Shown: piece after piece, positions 34,394 through 44,363 of the stretch
Layout of the letters: the number at the start of each line of letters is the position of its first letter
Numbering within the stretch: position 1 is the first letter of the stretch
Source: Engraulis encrasicolus
Lineage: Eukaryota > Chordata > Actinopteri > Clupeiformes > Engraulidae
DNA: 64,000 nucleotides
Direction: 5' to 3'
Assembly: GCF_034702125.1 (NCBI RefSeq)
Contig: NC_085873.1
Location: forward strand, 54,401,438-54,465,437
Position numbers and translations under genes: made by a program
The notes under the pieces: generated by a model
What the model was told of the DNA's origin: nothing
Databases searched by the model: none
Seen by the model: only the letters and a program-made list of their open reading frames with translations

Positions 34394-34744
34394 ATAAAAT
34401 AACAAAAACCATCACTCTGTAGGCCTAAGTCTGTGTATAAATGTTTTCTCCCACTATGGTCATGTAGAGCACTAATCCATGATGACCTTGAGGGTTATCT
34501 GAGTTGAGCTGCACTGCCTCTCCTCACCAACACCCAGAGTGGCCACCTGACTTGGTCTTCAACATGGCCACTACTATAGGCTTAAGTCTTATCTGTTATT
34601 CACCATCTATAGGCTCTTATCTGTTATTCACCAAGCGGCTGCCTGCCTAGCCTGGTGACAAGATGCGCCTCTCCTCTGATGACCTTGAGGGTTATCTGAG
34701 TTGAGCTGCACTGCCTCTTCTCAACAACACCCAGAGTTGGTGCC

Positions 34745-34955
34745 TGACTTGAAGACATGGCTGCATACATGCATACATGACTGCAGACATGCATACATGC
34801 ATACAGGACTGCAGACATGCATACAGGCATGCAGGGTTGCCAGGCGAGAAGGCAGCGCTGCATACAGGCATACAGGACTGCAGACATGCATACAGGGTTG
34901 CCAGGCGTGAAGGCAGGACTGCATACAGGCATACATGACTGCCAGACTGCATACA
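34745..34955. repeat. Minisatellite, complement of 10908-11950
   Basis: Short array of GCATACAGGACTGCAGACAT and GGTTGCCAGGCG modules. About one fifth the length of its left-arm counterpart. Confidence 0.9.
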
Positions 34956-35469
34956 GGCATGTGGGAGGGTGGTCTTCAGCCTGACAGCCTGTTTCTCCTG
35001 CTTCTCCTTATTTTCACTTCCACCAGTGAAACACTGTTATGGTCATTGAAAAGGTAGCTACCATAGTAGGCTACTATTTGAGTGGGAGGACTCAGTGTGT
35101 AACTATTGGTAACAATACCTCTTCCTCCCTAGAGGTAAAAATGGGCATGCCACAAGGATCAATTCTAGGCCCCATTTTGTTTTCTATCTATATAAATAAC
35201 TTGGGGGAGGGGGCGCTAAGTAACACAAAAGTTCATCTTTATGCCTACGACACAATATTGTACACCTTTGCCTCCTCTGTTCAGGAGGCTGTGAATTATT
35301 TACAGTCTGCTTTTAACAAAGTACAAAATTCCTTGGTAGGACTTAATTTAGTGATAAATGCCAAAAAAAAACTAAATTCATGGCTTTCACAAGTTCACGC
35401 AAACCTTGTAATGATGCTATTCTTACAGCAAATGGAACACAGCTAGAAAAGGTGTCTTCCTGTAAGTAC

Positions 35470-35859
35470 TAGGGGTTGACTGATACAGGTTTTTTAATGG
35501 CCGATGCGATACCGATTTGTTTTTTTCATCACCCTTGGCCGATTTCCGATTTCCAATACCCGATATTTGGGGCCGATATGGGTTAAAAAAAAAAGGTTAA
35601 AAAATGACAAATATTCCAGGTCTCAAGTTAAAAATAAACATTCCTTTAACATTATCAAATTGAGGTAGAACTTGTAACATTTAAACACCCACTCTAACAA
35701 TCAAGTAATGTCTAACAATCAAGTAATAAAAAAATAAAGTGTCGAATGACATAAAATAATAAATATTGCGTATCGGCCAAAACTACACGCGTATCGGCCG
35801 ATACCGATACACTTAAAAAATGCAAATATCGGCCCGATACCGATACCGGTCTATCCTTA
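35470..35859. mobile_element. MITE inserted in the LINE frame (CGATACCGAT-rich)
   Basis: Left end TAGGGGTTGACTGATAC, right end GATACCGGTCTATCC, repeated GGCCGATACCGAT motifs inside. Flanking octamers GTAAGTAC and ATAAGTAC match at 7 of 8, supporting an hAT-type insertion. Removing it rejoins the LINE sequence around TCCTG-TAAGTACCAAGG. Confidence 0.85.
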
Positions 35860-36337
35860 ATAAGTACCAAGGAATATGGCTGGATGATAAATTGTCATTC
35901 AGTACACATATTGAGTGCCTCATAAAAAAAACTCAGACCCAAGCTAGGATTCTTTTTTAGGCAAAGAAAATGTTTTTCATTCAAAGCAAGAAAAATGTTG
36001 GTAGAGAGCACCTTTTCATCAGTGTTAAACTGTTTGTCTCATTTGTTGATTTTTACTCTTAAAGCATTAATAGGAAAATTACCACCATATATTTCAAATC
36101 TGCTGATATATAACATCAATATTCACTGTACAAGATCTACAAATAAAATACTGTTAATCACACCTTCAATAAGAACAGAACTGGGAAAGATCTCTTTCTC
36201 CTTCTATGCCCCATACCTTTGGAACGAATTTCAAAACAAGCTACAGTTAGACACACTTCCCTCTGTATATGCTTTTAAAAATCTTTTAAAGTCTGGTTTT
36301 ACAGAACATTGTAATTGTTTTTAAATGAGGTGCTCAT

Positions 36338-36501
36338 AGGCCCTACCGTGGCCTAGCGGTAAGGCACTTGTCTACTATGCGGCCGACCCGGGTTCGATTC
36401 CCAGCCTGGGTCCTTTGCCAGCCCTTCCCCATCTCTCTCTCTCCCAACTCGTTTCCTGTTACTATCTTCACTCTACTATCATAAATAAAGCCAAAAACAT
36501 A
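36338..36501 (+). mobile_element. tRNA-derived SINE with 15-bp target duplication
   Basis: tRNA-like head with A box GTGGCCTAGCGGTAAGGC and B box GGGTTCGATTCCC, a pyrimidine-rich body, and a tail CATAAATAAAGCCAAAAAC. Flanked by AAATGAGGTGCTCAT at 36323-36337 and 36502-36516. It landed just after the LINE stop codon, in the LINE 3' UTR. Not a functional tRNA: no acceptor stem closes. Confidence 0.93.
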
Positions 36502-37040
36502 AAATGAGGTGCTCATGGGTCTATGCTTCTTTTACCATTTTTTAAATTTAGTTTTAATCCTAGAAATGTGAGTCTTGTCTTCTTGTGTTACATGAAATGT
36601 TTTGTTGTCTCGTCTAGTGTTTTGGTAGCGTTGTTCCATGTCTTTTATGTTTTTCTTTTGTAACTTTTAACTTGCTGCCTCTTGGCCAGGACTCCCTGGG
36701 GGAAGAGTCACTGTGACTCAACGGGACCTTCCTGGTTAAATAAAGGACAAACAAAAAAAACAAAAAAAACTGATGACATAACACAGGGCCTTTAGTAACA
36801 CACCACGACTTGGTCATTGACATTCTGGTAACAGCAAATTTATAACGTCTTAATAGGTTAAATGTGACAAGTTCTTACAGTTAGGTCTGCACACAAGGCA
36901 GTCCGTGATGCAATGCCCCAGAGTCAGGAAGGACTAATGATTGCCACAGTGTGGACGTGACGTGAGGCCAGGCATCATCCAGAGCGACCCGAATCTCCCA
37001 GAGGCCTCCGGCTGCAGCCCACATCTACTCTGCCAGTGGA

Positions 37041-37570
37041 GCCCTATCTCACGCCTTTCCTAAAGTCTTCACGAAAAAAAATAGATACATTTTCGTGGTG
37101 CATTCACGTTATTGCCCATTTTTCGTGGTAGGGCAACGAAACGCTGCCTATTCACTTGAATTGCCCCACTGCTGCTATGGTTATCCAAGCGTCTGCAGGG
37201 GCGGGGAGGGGGTGCTGACAGAACACTGCTGATACACTCGGGACTCACTAATTCGACGCCCTTTCGGTACTTACGCCTTATGTCCCCTAAACCTAAACCT
37301 AAACCTAAACCTAACCTTAACCTTAACCCTACTTAACCCTAAACCTAACCCTAACCCTAACCTTAACCCTAACCTTGACCCTAAACCTAACCCTAAATTG
37401 CTTGTTTGAAATTTTTGATTACCATGTGACGGTAGGCTACCGAAAGGGCATCAAACTAGTGGGTCGCTAGGCAACAGTCGGGCAATTCAAGTGAATAGGC
37501 AGCGTTTCGTTGCCCTACCATGAAAAACGGGCAATAACGTGAATGCACCACGAGTGAGTGAGATACGGTT
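37041..37570. mobile_element. TIR transposon with telomere-like core, copy 1
   Basis: Ends TATCTCACGCC and GAGTGAGATA with long inverted termini holding TTCGTGGTGCATTCACG and GTAGGGCAACGAAACG. The right terminus has lost about 37 bp relative to copy 2. The centre (37288-37396) is a CCTAACC/CCTAAACC array. The surrounding right-arm DNA (TCTACTCTGCCAGTGGA) is repeated on both sides, at 37023-37039 and 37598-37614. Absent from the left arm. Confidence 0.85.
37288..37396. repeat. Telomere-like (CCCTAA)n variant array
   Basis: About seventeen hexamers or heptamers: CCTAAA, CCTTAA, CCCTAA, with one CTACTTAACC break. Lies inside the transposon at 37041-37570 and is matched by 44609-44750. Confidence 0.9.
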
Positions 37571-37689
37571 GCTGCTTGAGGCCAGCGGCCAGGAGGATCT
37601 ACTCTGCCAGTGGAACGTGACTCCAGTCCTCCTCCGCTTCCACTCTGGGTCCCCTCGGACAAGGAACAAGGAGGGCGGACGGACGGAGG

Positions 37690-38050
37690 AGGTGCTGGGG
37701 GGGGGGGGGGGGCAGAGGTGGTGGTGGTGGATGGGGGCGACACACTAGGAAGGCGGGCAGAGGGTGTGGTGCCAGGGGGTGGATGGAGGCGGAGGTGGAG
37801 GGTGTGTGTGGGGGCAGAGGTGGGAGTACGGGGGGGGGGGGTGGATGGAGGTGGTGGTGGTGGGATTGGGGGTGGGTGCGACACGGGGCAGGAGATGGAG
37901 GTGGTGGGGGTGCTGGGGGGTGGAAGAAGGCAACACACAAGGAAGGTGGTGGTGTTGCCGGGGGGTGGATGGGGGCGGAGGTGCTGAGGTGGTGGGGGGA
38001 TGTGGGAGGCGACACGGGGCAGGAGATGGAGGTGGTCCCCCCCCCCCTGT
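37690..38050. repeat. G-rich low-complexity block
   Basis: Complement of the C-rich block at 5540-5760 and about twice as long. Contains GGTGGTGGTGG and GGAGATGGAGGTGG motifs and several G runs of 8-16, so quadruplex formation is plausible on this strand. Confidence 0.88.
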
Positions 38051-38159
38051 CGTCTAACTCACACTGCCACTCCAAGGGGAGGGGAGGTCTTCCTGCAGTC
38101 CTGTGTTAGGTTACCAGTGATGTCACCAGCAGGCCTGATGGCTTCCTACCTGGACGGGC

Positions 38160-38390
38160 AGCGTGGTTACCCAGAGTCCCCTTACTGGCTGGTTACCCAG
38201 AGTCCCCTTACTGGCTGCTGACCCAGAGCTGGGTCCCCTTACTGGCTGGTTACCCAGAGCTGGGTCCCCTTACTGGCTGCTGACCCAGAGCTGGGTCCCC
38301 TTACTGGCTGCTAACCCAGAGCTGGGTCCCCTTACTGGCTGCTGACCCAGAGCTGGGTCCCCTTACTGGCTGCTGACCCAGAGTCAACAC
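38160..38390. repeat. Minisatellite, complement of 5080-5430
   Basis: Eight units with CCCCTTACTGGCTGCTGACC and CAGAGCTGGGT modules. Confidence 0.92.
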
Positions 38391-38419
38391 CCACCGCCCA
38401 CTGGATTTACCCCTCACTG

Positions 38420-38756
38420 CTCTCCTCCTCCTCCCCTCTCTTCACTCCTCCTCCTCCCCACATCCTCACTCCTGCTCCTCCTCCTCCCCACTCCTCCTCC
38501 TCCTCCTGCTCCCCACTCCTCCTCCTCCTCCTCCTCCTGCTCCCCACTCCTCCTCCTCCTCCTCCTCTCTTCTTCTCCTCCTCCTCTCCACCCCTCCTGC
38601 TCCTCCTCCACCTCCTCCTCCTCCCCACTCCTCCTCTTCCTCCTCCTTTTCCTCCTCCTCCTCCTCCCCATCTCCTCCTCCTCCTCCTCCTCCTCCTCCT
38701 CCTCCTCCTCCTCCTCTTCCTCCTCCACCTCCTCCTCCTCCTCCTCCTCCTCCTCC

Positions 38757-38789
<33 letters not shown>

Positions 38790-38845
38790 TCCTCCTCCTC
38801 CTCCTCCTCCTCGTACTCCTCCTCCTCATCATCCTCACTCCACAC
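38420..38845. repeat. (CCT)n polypyrimidine tract
   Basis: About 420 bp of CCT repeat with CACTCCTCC, GCTCC and TCTTC interruptions. The Glu-rich and Arg-rich reverse frames are artefacts of the tract. Confidence 0.96.
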
Positions 38846-38904
38846 TGAGCCAAGAGGGAGCAGATTAGACTCCTCCATGAACACCACATGATACTTGCCC
38901 ACTA

Positions 38905-39400
38905 AACAAACACATGATAGTGGCCCACCAAACAAACACATGATAGTGGCCCACTAAACAAACACATGATAGTGGCCCACTAAACAAACACATGATAGTG
39001 GCCCACTAAACAAACACATGATAGTGGCCCACTAAACAAACACATGATAATGGCCCACTGAAACAAGACATGATAATGGCCCACTGAAACAACACATGAG
39101 AATGGCCCACTAAAACAACATATGACAATGGCCCACTGAAACAACACATGAGAATGGCCCACTAAAACAACATATGACAATGGCCCACTAAAACAACACA
39201 TAATAATAATAATGACCCACTAAACAAACACATGATAATGGCCCACTGAAACAAGACATGATAATGGCCCACTGAAACAACACATGAGAATGGCCCACTA
39301 AAACAACATATGACAATGGCCCACTAAAACAACACATAATAATAATAATGACCCACTGAAACAACACATGAGAATGGCCCACTAAACCAAGGCATGATCA
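38905..39400. repeat. 26-bp minisatellite (ACACATGATAGTGGCCCACT)
   Basis: About eighteen units with two main forms: AAACAAACACATGATAGTGG then CCCACT, and AAACAACACATGAGAATGG then CCCACT. A (TAA)n-bearing superunit recurs at 39199-39215 and 39335-39350. It marks the outer end of the right giant arm. Confidence 0.93.
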
Positions 39401-39715
39401 CTAAACTCCTTTGTTGTGTATAGTTGTAAAGTCGTTTATAGAGTTTTGTTCAATAATATATAACACACACACACGCATAATTGATTTCATTGAAGAAATA
39501 TTAATAGACAATCTGAAGCTCTTATAATCTTCCCTTTGATGCAGGAAGAACTGGATGGTGCTATAAAATCTGTCAGGTTTATGTATTTGGCAGCGGCTTA
39601 TCTATAATTGATGTCAAAACGTTAATGTCAGTCATATGGTTTGTCATTGAAGTTTCACTCAAGCTAAAAGTTTCTTAGAGATGAAAGTCGTTTGCAGAGC
39701 AGTTTTCAGTTATAA
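39401..39715. other. Intergenic DNA
   Basis: No gene. GAAGAAATATTAATAGACAATCTGAAG (39493-39519) recurs in altered form at 39914-39942 across the (AC)n tract, another flank duplication around a microsatellite. Confidence 0.45.
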
Positions 39716-39887
<172 letters not shown>

Positions 39888-39986
39888 CTCACATAGGCTT
39901 TATTTATTTTAATGAAGAAATATAAATCTGACAATCTGAAGTTCTCTCACCAAAGCCGTATGTGCACCACTGCAGTCTCTGGTTTA

Positions 39987-40500
39987 ATACGCTGTGTATA
40001 TTTACCCCTCTCTGCCTTTACTGAGCATGTTAATACGCTGTGTATATTTACCCCTCTCTGCCTTTATGGGGCATGTTAATACACTGTGTATATTTACCCC
40101 TCTCTGCCTTTATGGAGCATGTTAATACGCTGTGTATATTTACCCCTCTCTGCCTTTATGGAGCATGTTAATACACTGTGTATATTTACCCCTCTCTGCC
40201 TTTATGGAGCATGTTAATACACTGTGTATATTTACCCCTTTCTGCCTTTATGGGGCATGTTAATACGCTGTGTATATTTACCCCTCTCTGCCTTTACTGA
40301 GCATGTTAATACGCTGTGTATATTTACCCCTCTCTGCCTTTATGGAGCATATTAATACGCTGTGTATATTTACCCCTTCCTACCATTATGGAACATGTTA
40401 ATACGCTGTGTATATTTACCTTTATGCCTTTATGGAGCATGTTAATACACTGTGTATATTTACCCCTCTCTGTCTTTATGGGGCATGTTAATACGCTGTG
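39987..40500. repeat. 46-bp minisatellite (GCATGTTAATACGCTGTGTA)
   Basis: Eleven units: GCATGTTAATACGCTGTGTA, TATTTACCCCTCTCTGCC, TTTATGGA, with ACGC/ACAC and TGGA/TGGG/CTGA variants. Confidence 0.95.
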
Positions 40501-40571
40501 GTGCCACTTTTATCACTCACAAATTGTAGCCGGTAGCTTTTCTCAACACTTCTGATCCCACTAACGCTACC

Positions 40572-40739
40572 CAGAGGCGCATCTTGCCACCAGGCAAGGC
40601 ACGCAACTGCTTGGGGCCCCCAAGCCCCTAGATAGTGAATAACAGCCCATACTTTACCACAGTAGTGGCGATTTTGGTTCAAATGTTCATTCTTTTGCAT
40701 TTTTGCCTGGGGCCCCATCTGATCCTAGAATCGCCTCTG
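40572..40739. mobile_element. hAT-type MITE (CAGAGGCG termini)
   Basis: CAGAGGCGCATCTTG at the left, CTAGAATCGCCTCTG at the right; flanking octamers ACGCTACC and TCGCTACC match at 7 of 8. GGGGCCCCCAAG and GGGGCCCCATC inside. Confidence 0.88.
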
Positions 40740-40878
40740 TCGCTACCTACACACACACATCCACCGCAGGCCGTGTAGCATTTAAACAGCTTGGCACCAA
40801 AAACAGGAATAATGTTTCAGCAGCATGGCTCTATCCCCGTAAGCGTTTACTAGACACAAATAAAAACCTCCATAAGGC

Positions 40879-41298
40879 CAGCGGTTCTCAACTAACGCCC
40901 CCTAGACCTCATCCTAAGCCTCCTAACGCCCCCTAGACCTCATCCTAAGCCTCCTAACGCCCCCTAGACCTCATCCTAAGCCTCCCAACGCCCCCTAGAC
41001 CTCATCCTAAGCCTCCCAACGCCCCCTAGACCTCATCATAAGCCTCCCAACGCCCCCTTAGACCTCATCCTAAGCCTCCCAACGCCCCTTAGACCTCATC
41101 CTAAGCCTCCCAACGCCCCCTAGACCTCATCCTAAGCCTCCCAACGCCCCCTAGACCTCATCATAAGCCTGATAACGCACCCTTAGTATTAAAAAAATAA
41201 ATGGACTAATGCCCCCCAATGGTGTATCCTTCTCAACAGCCCCCTAGAGCTCCCCAACGCCCCCTGGGGGGCTGTACCGCCCCCGTTGAGAAACAATA
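40879..41298. mobile_element. hAT-type MITE with internal 30-bp amplification
   Basis: Left end CAGCGGTTCTCAACTAACG, right end CGTTGAGAAACAATA; flanks CATAAGGC and CATTAGGC match at 7 of 8. The interior is an array of about ten units CGCCCCCTAGACCTCATCCT plus AAGCCTCC that begins at the left end, so part of a terminus was amplified. Confidence 0.88.
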
Positions 41299-41500
41299 CA
41301 TTAGGCCAAGGCGTAACAAAGACATGCGTTGAGGACACACAAGGAAAAGTGATTTGCGATGGCTGGTGGTGAACTTGGTCTTCAAAGGGTGGCATCAGAA
41401 CTGATGGTGATTCCATGTGTGTGTGTTGAAAAGTTTCCCCTGTGAAAAGTGGCAACCTCCCCTTCACCCCAGCTGGCCTCAGAGCCTCCAGACAGCAACC

Positions 41501-41575
41501 ACACACACACACACACACACAGACACGCACGCACGCACGCACACACACACACACACATACACACACACACACAGG
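41501..41575. repeat. (AC)n microsatellite with duplicated flanks
   Basis: AC repeat with CACGCACG steps; both flanks carry GGCCTCAGAGCCTCCAGACAGC or a close variant (41473-41494 and 41575-41596). Confidence 0.93.
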
Positions 41576-41599
41576 CCTGAGAGCCTCCAGGCAGCGCCG

Positions 41600-41950
41600 C
41601 TTGACATGATTGTCAAGACTTAACACGTTAAGGCCGACACCTTCACACACATGTATGGTTATTGCAGCTGCAGGGTTTACCACTCAGATTGTTTTGCAAG
41701 TGACAGTAAGGGGTATAACATAAGCTCTGCGCAAAGGGGTTAAGGTGCGCTATAGGATTGTGGCCAGAGTAGGTATTGCAACTATGCTGCTCAATACATC
41801 TATGCTGCCTACTTCCAGCTTTGATCTTTTCATGAATACGTAATGGGTGATAAACTAATATTTACTAGTATGACTAAAGTACAGTAAGTTGTGCAGGTAA
41901 AAATGTCTATTTCTAGAAATTCAAAATGGTGGACCATGGAGAGGACACCT
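41600..41950. other. Intergenic DNA, nothing recognised
   Basis: Ordinary AT-rich sequence with no repeat match or coding frame noticed. Confidence 0.4.
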
Positions 41951-41951
41951 T

Positions 41952-42246
41952 GAGTACATCTTAATATGCGACCTTGCCTCCTCCACTTGCCTCCTCCACT
42001 TGCTTCTCGTCATGATGACATCACTGACAACAGCATTATATTTCAATATCTTGCAAAAGCTCAGTTGTAGAGTCTTTTTCTCATTTGCAATTTGGATGTT
42101 GAATGAAAAACAGTCCCTCAAAAGTTGTTGTGGCTAGGCTGACAGCTGGGAAACTTAATAGTTTTCTCCACGGAGGAGGGGCCAGGAGGCGGGACGAGGA
42201 GACAAGCGCAAGTGGAGGAGGCAAGGTCGCATATTAAGATGCACTC
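41952..42246. mobile_element. MITE family M1, copy 3 (reverse orientation)
   Basis: Left end GAGTACATCTTAATATGCG, right end GCATATTAAGATGCACTC; core as in copy 1 but on the other strand (CAGCATTATATTTCAATATC). Inverted termini extend about 35 bp through CCTTGCCTCCTCCACTTG. Confidence 0.88.
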
Positions 42247-42288
42247 CTTACCTGACTCTTGCCATCTGATATGGTGAGGCATGGGAAC

Positions 42289-42641
42289 TAGAGATGTACA
42301 GGATCCAAGATCCGGTTCTGGATCCGGCAGGATAATAGGGTTTTTCAGACTATCCGGATCCGGCAGGATCTTAAGCAGTGGATCCGGTATCCGGCAGTGA
42401 CCTAAAAATCAGGATCTGGGGCATCTCTACTTTATACGTAGCCTAGGCTCTTCAGTCAGTCTTTCACAACCCCAATCACTGCATGGAGTGAAAGCCCTTT
42501 GGAGGCGGCCGTTGAAGGCAGTGTGGCAGTAACTGCCGGATACCGGATCCACTGCTTAAGATCCTGCCGGATCCGGAAAGTCTGAAAATCCCTATTATCC
42601 TGCCGGATCCGGAACCGGATCTTGGATCCTGTACATCTCTA
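42289..42641. mobile_element. GGATCCGG hAT MITE, compound inverted copy
   Basis: Begins TAGAGATGTACAGGATCC and ends GGATCCTGTACATCTCTA. The left arm (42289-42400) and right arm (42530-42641) are close reverse complements. An internal terminus GGGGCATCTCTAC at 42418-42430 ends a first element, so one MITE seems to have been joined to an inverted partial copy. No outer 8-bp duplication found. Confidence 0.8.
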
Positions 42642-42659
42642 ATATGTACATGCAATGGT

Positions 42660-43320
42660 AGAAAACTTGCCCTGAACTGATATGGGGGCTCATGGTAAAT
42701 ATACTTTTCTGTCATATGATGAGAAGGATATTGCTTGAAAAAAAAAACAACTGAAAATGACATGTCTGGCATATGAATCAGACTTCTCAAACATCGGAAA
42801 CTGTACAGTGAAGGTCTGTTTGCTTTTGGACAGACAGCATGTAAAAAAGCCAGAGTGAAATGCCAAAAGACACACAGGACGGAGCATGCCAATGAAATTC
42901 AGGATCTCTCTGCTGTATTTAAAGAAGCCGATTCCAGACATGAGAAAGAAGAACAAGAAAAGAATTTAATTGGAGAAAAAAGGGACAAGGGTTCTTGACG
43001 CTGCCAACCATGTTTAAAAATTTCCTATAGTTTCTCAGAGCGTGTAATGAACTCTGTTCACAAGTTCATGTGTACTTTTGTTTCATTGGGTGCTCCAGAA
43101 AGACGAGGAAGATGTATTCGAAGATGTATTCGAAGAAGCTTGTTCCAGACTTTCTAGAGGGAAAATGAAATAAAACAAAGAGGCGAAAGGGTAGATTTCC
43201 TAAAGCTTGTACGATTAATAAGCTCTGTTCACAGGTTCTTTTTTTTTCATTGGGTGTTCCTTCAGAGAGGGGAGGAAGGTATGGGCTGCATTACACCAAA
43301 GAAGGTAAGAAGCGTCATTT
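42660..43320. repeat. Local duplication units R1 and R2
   Basis: Segments ending in TTCATTGGGTGCTCC (43081-43095) and TTCATTGGGTGTTCC (43246-43260) belong to one repeated block with AATTTCCTATAG/GATTTCCTAAAG and CTCTGTTCACAAGTTC motifs. A third unit lies at 43940-44125. No gene seen. Confidence 0.65.
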
Positions 43321-43327
43321 TTTTTTC

Positions 43328-43572
43328 TTTTCCGGTATCCACTTTATTTCGGGTGAACGCCCCTTCGGTTAGGAGACCTTCGGTTAGGAGACCTTCGGAG
43401 TCCTGAGGTTGAGAACCAATGAAGTCCCCTTAGCGCTGTAGATGGCGGTAGCGCACGTCTTGCGCAAACACCTCAAAAAGAGAAGAAGAAGTAGGGGACA
43501 ACGCCCTCTTAGGAGACCCAACTTGAGCACACGCTTTTGCATTGAGTGGGCGTGTTTTGCGTTATCTTAGTT
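43328..43572. repeat. Dispersed repeat family X, copy 1
   Basis: Starts TTTTCCGGTATCCACTTTA and includes TAGGAGACCTTCGGAGTC, GCGCTGTAGATGGCGGTAG and CACGCTTTTGCATTGAGTG. It is collinear with 46645-46880, with AGGAGACCTTCGGTT duplicated. A short related piece occurs at 58320-58350. Class unknown. Confidence 0.75.
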
Positions 43573-43635
43573 TGATTCAGTATTTTTGATTAGACCTTGA
43601 GCTGTTGTTGTCACTGTAAGCTCATTCCTGCATTA

Positions 43636-43905
43636 GGTGCTGTTTCCACGTAGCAGGATATATTTTTAGCAGGGTATTTTTTTCTCCTGCTAGGTGTAAA
43701 TGCAACATGTGGATAAAAAAAATCCTCCATTGTAACAAATGGGTTTCAGCCCCCTAAACATGATATTTTTTTCTCCTGCTTTTTATACCTGGATTTTAAA
43801 TATCTGCTACGTGGAAACGGAAGGGCAAAACCAATGCAAAACCAATGCAACCAGGAGAAAAAAATATCCACATATAAAAATATCCAGCTACGTGGAAACG
43901 GCACC
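43636..43905. mobile_element. Harbinger-like MITE with TTA target duplication
   Basis: Termini GGTGCTGTTTCCACGTAGC and GCTACGTGGAAACGGCACC with TTA directly outside both (43633-43635 and 43906-43908). A 3-bp TWA target is the PIF/Harbinger signature. AGGATATATTTTTAGC and AAAATATCCAGC are subterminal inverted motifs. Confidence 0.85.
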
Positions 43906-43908
43906 TTA

Positions 43909-44125
43909 GACCTTGAGCTGCTGTTGTCACTGTAAGCTCATTCCAGACTTTCTAGAGGGAAGAAAAAGTAAAACAAAAAAGGTGACAGAGTATTTGCAAC
44001 CACATTAAAATAATTTGTCAGATTTCCTAAAGCTTTTTTGAACTTTATTCACAAGTTAATACTTTTTCCTTCATTGGCTGCTCCTTCGGAAAGGGGAGGA
44101 AAGTACTGGGCTGCATAACCTGTTA
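43909..44125. repeat. Duplicated flank and unit R3
   Basis: GACCTTGAGCTG[C/T]TGTTGTC with CACTGTAAGCTCATTCC occurs on both sides of the Harbinger-like MITE (43590-43628 and 43909-43947), then a third copy of the R block follows (CAGACTTTCTAGAGGGAA). Confidence 0.7.
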
Positions 44126-44363
44126 GACCTTGAGTTTCAGTAGTCGATGGAAGACTTTGTCTCTGTGTTGGAAGGAATAGTTTCAAATAAGCATACAGTA
44201 ATATGTGGAGGAGTGGGGCAATAAGGAAAGCCAAGAAGGGGCTTTTAAGAGCAGTGATGATGAGAGAGACACTTTGGGTTCTCCCTTTTGTAATACAGAC
44301 CGGCCGGACGGAAGCCCCCCACCCCCCACGCTTTATTCTACACTCAATCCTGCCCTCTTCTAG

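Larger units (their letters stand above)
35038..36770 (+). pseudogene. 5'-truncated non-LTR retrotransposon (LINE), reverse transcriptase remnant
   Basis: The frame at 35039-35446 encodes a reverse-transcriptase palm segment: PQGSILGP, FSIYINN, and YAYD where the catalytic YADD box is expected, so the enzyme is dead. A frameshift near 35400 and a MITE (35470-35859) break the frame; it resumes with a GIWLDDKLSF-like segment and a C-terminal part ending EHCNCF at 36324. The 3' UTR runs to CCTGGTTAAATAAAGG (36734-36749). Motif order fits the CR1/L2/Rex-like group of LINEs, not narrowed further. Absent from the left arm. Confidence 0.85.
30379..39400 (-). repeat. Right arm of the giant inverted repeat
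   Basis: Reverse-complement counterpart of 4790-18352. Right-specific insertions are visible because the left arm keeps the uninterrupted site: a retroposon tail (about 30925-31091), a LINE with SINE (35038-36770), and a transposon with telomere-like repeats (37041-37570). Between insertions the match is close enough to read by eye over hundreds of bases, for example 31490-31565 against 17236-17310. Confidence 0.9.

Noticed and set aside
36338..36420. A tRNA gene on the basis of A and B boxes (also 57784, 51100 and 20620)
   Set aside because: No acceptor-stem pairing or anticodon arm; each is followed by a SINE body and tail, and 36338 has a 15-bp target duplication.
37288..37396. A true chromosome end or fusion point at the telomere-like repeats (also 44609-44750)
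   Set aside because: Arrays are short, degenerate and enclosed by transposon termini in both places, with the same internal break.
38407..38941. Glu-rich and Arg-rich reverse-strand proteins
   Set aside because: Direct translation of the (CCT)n tract in two frames.
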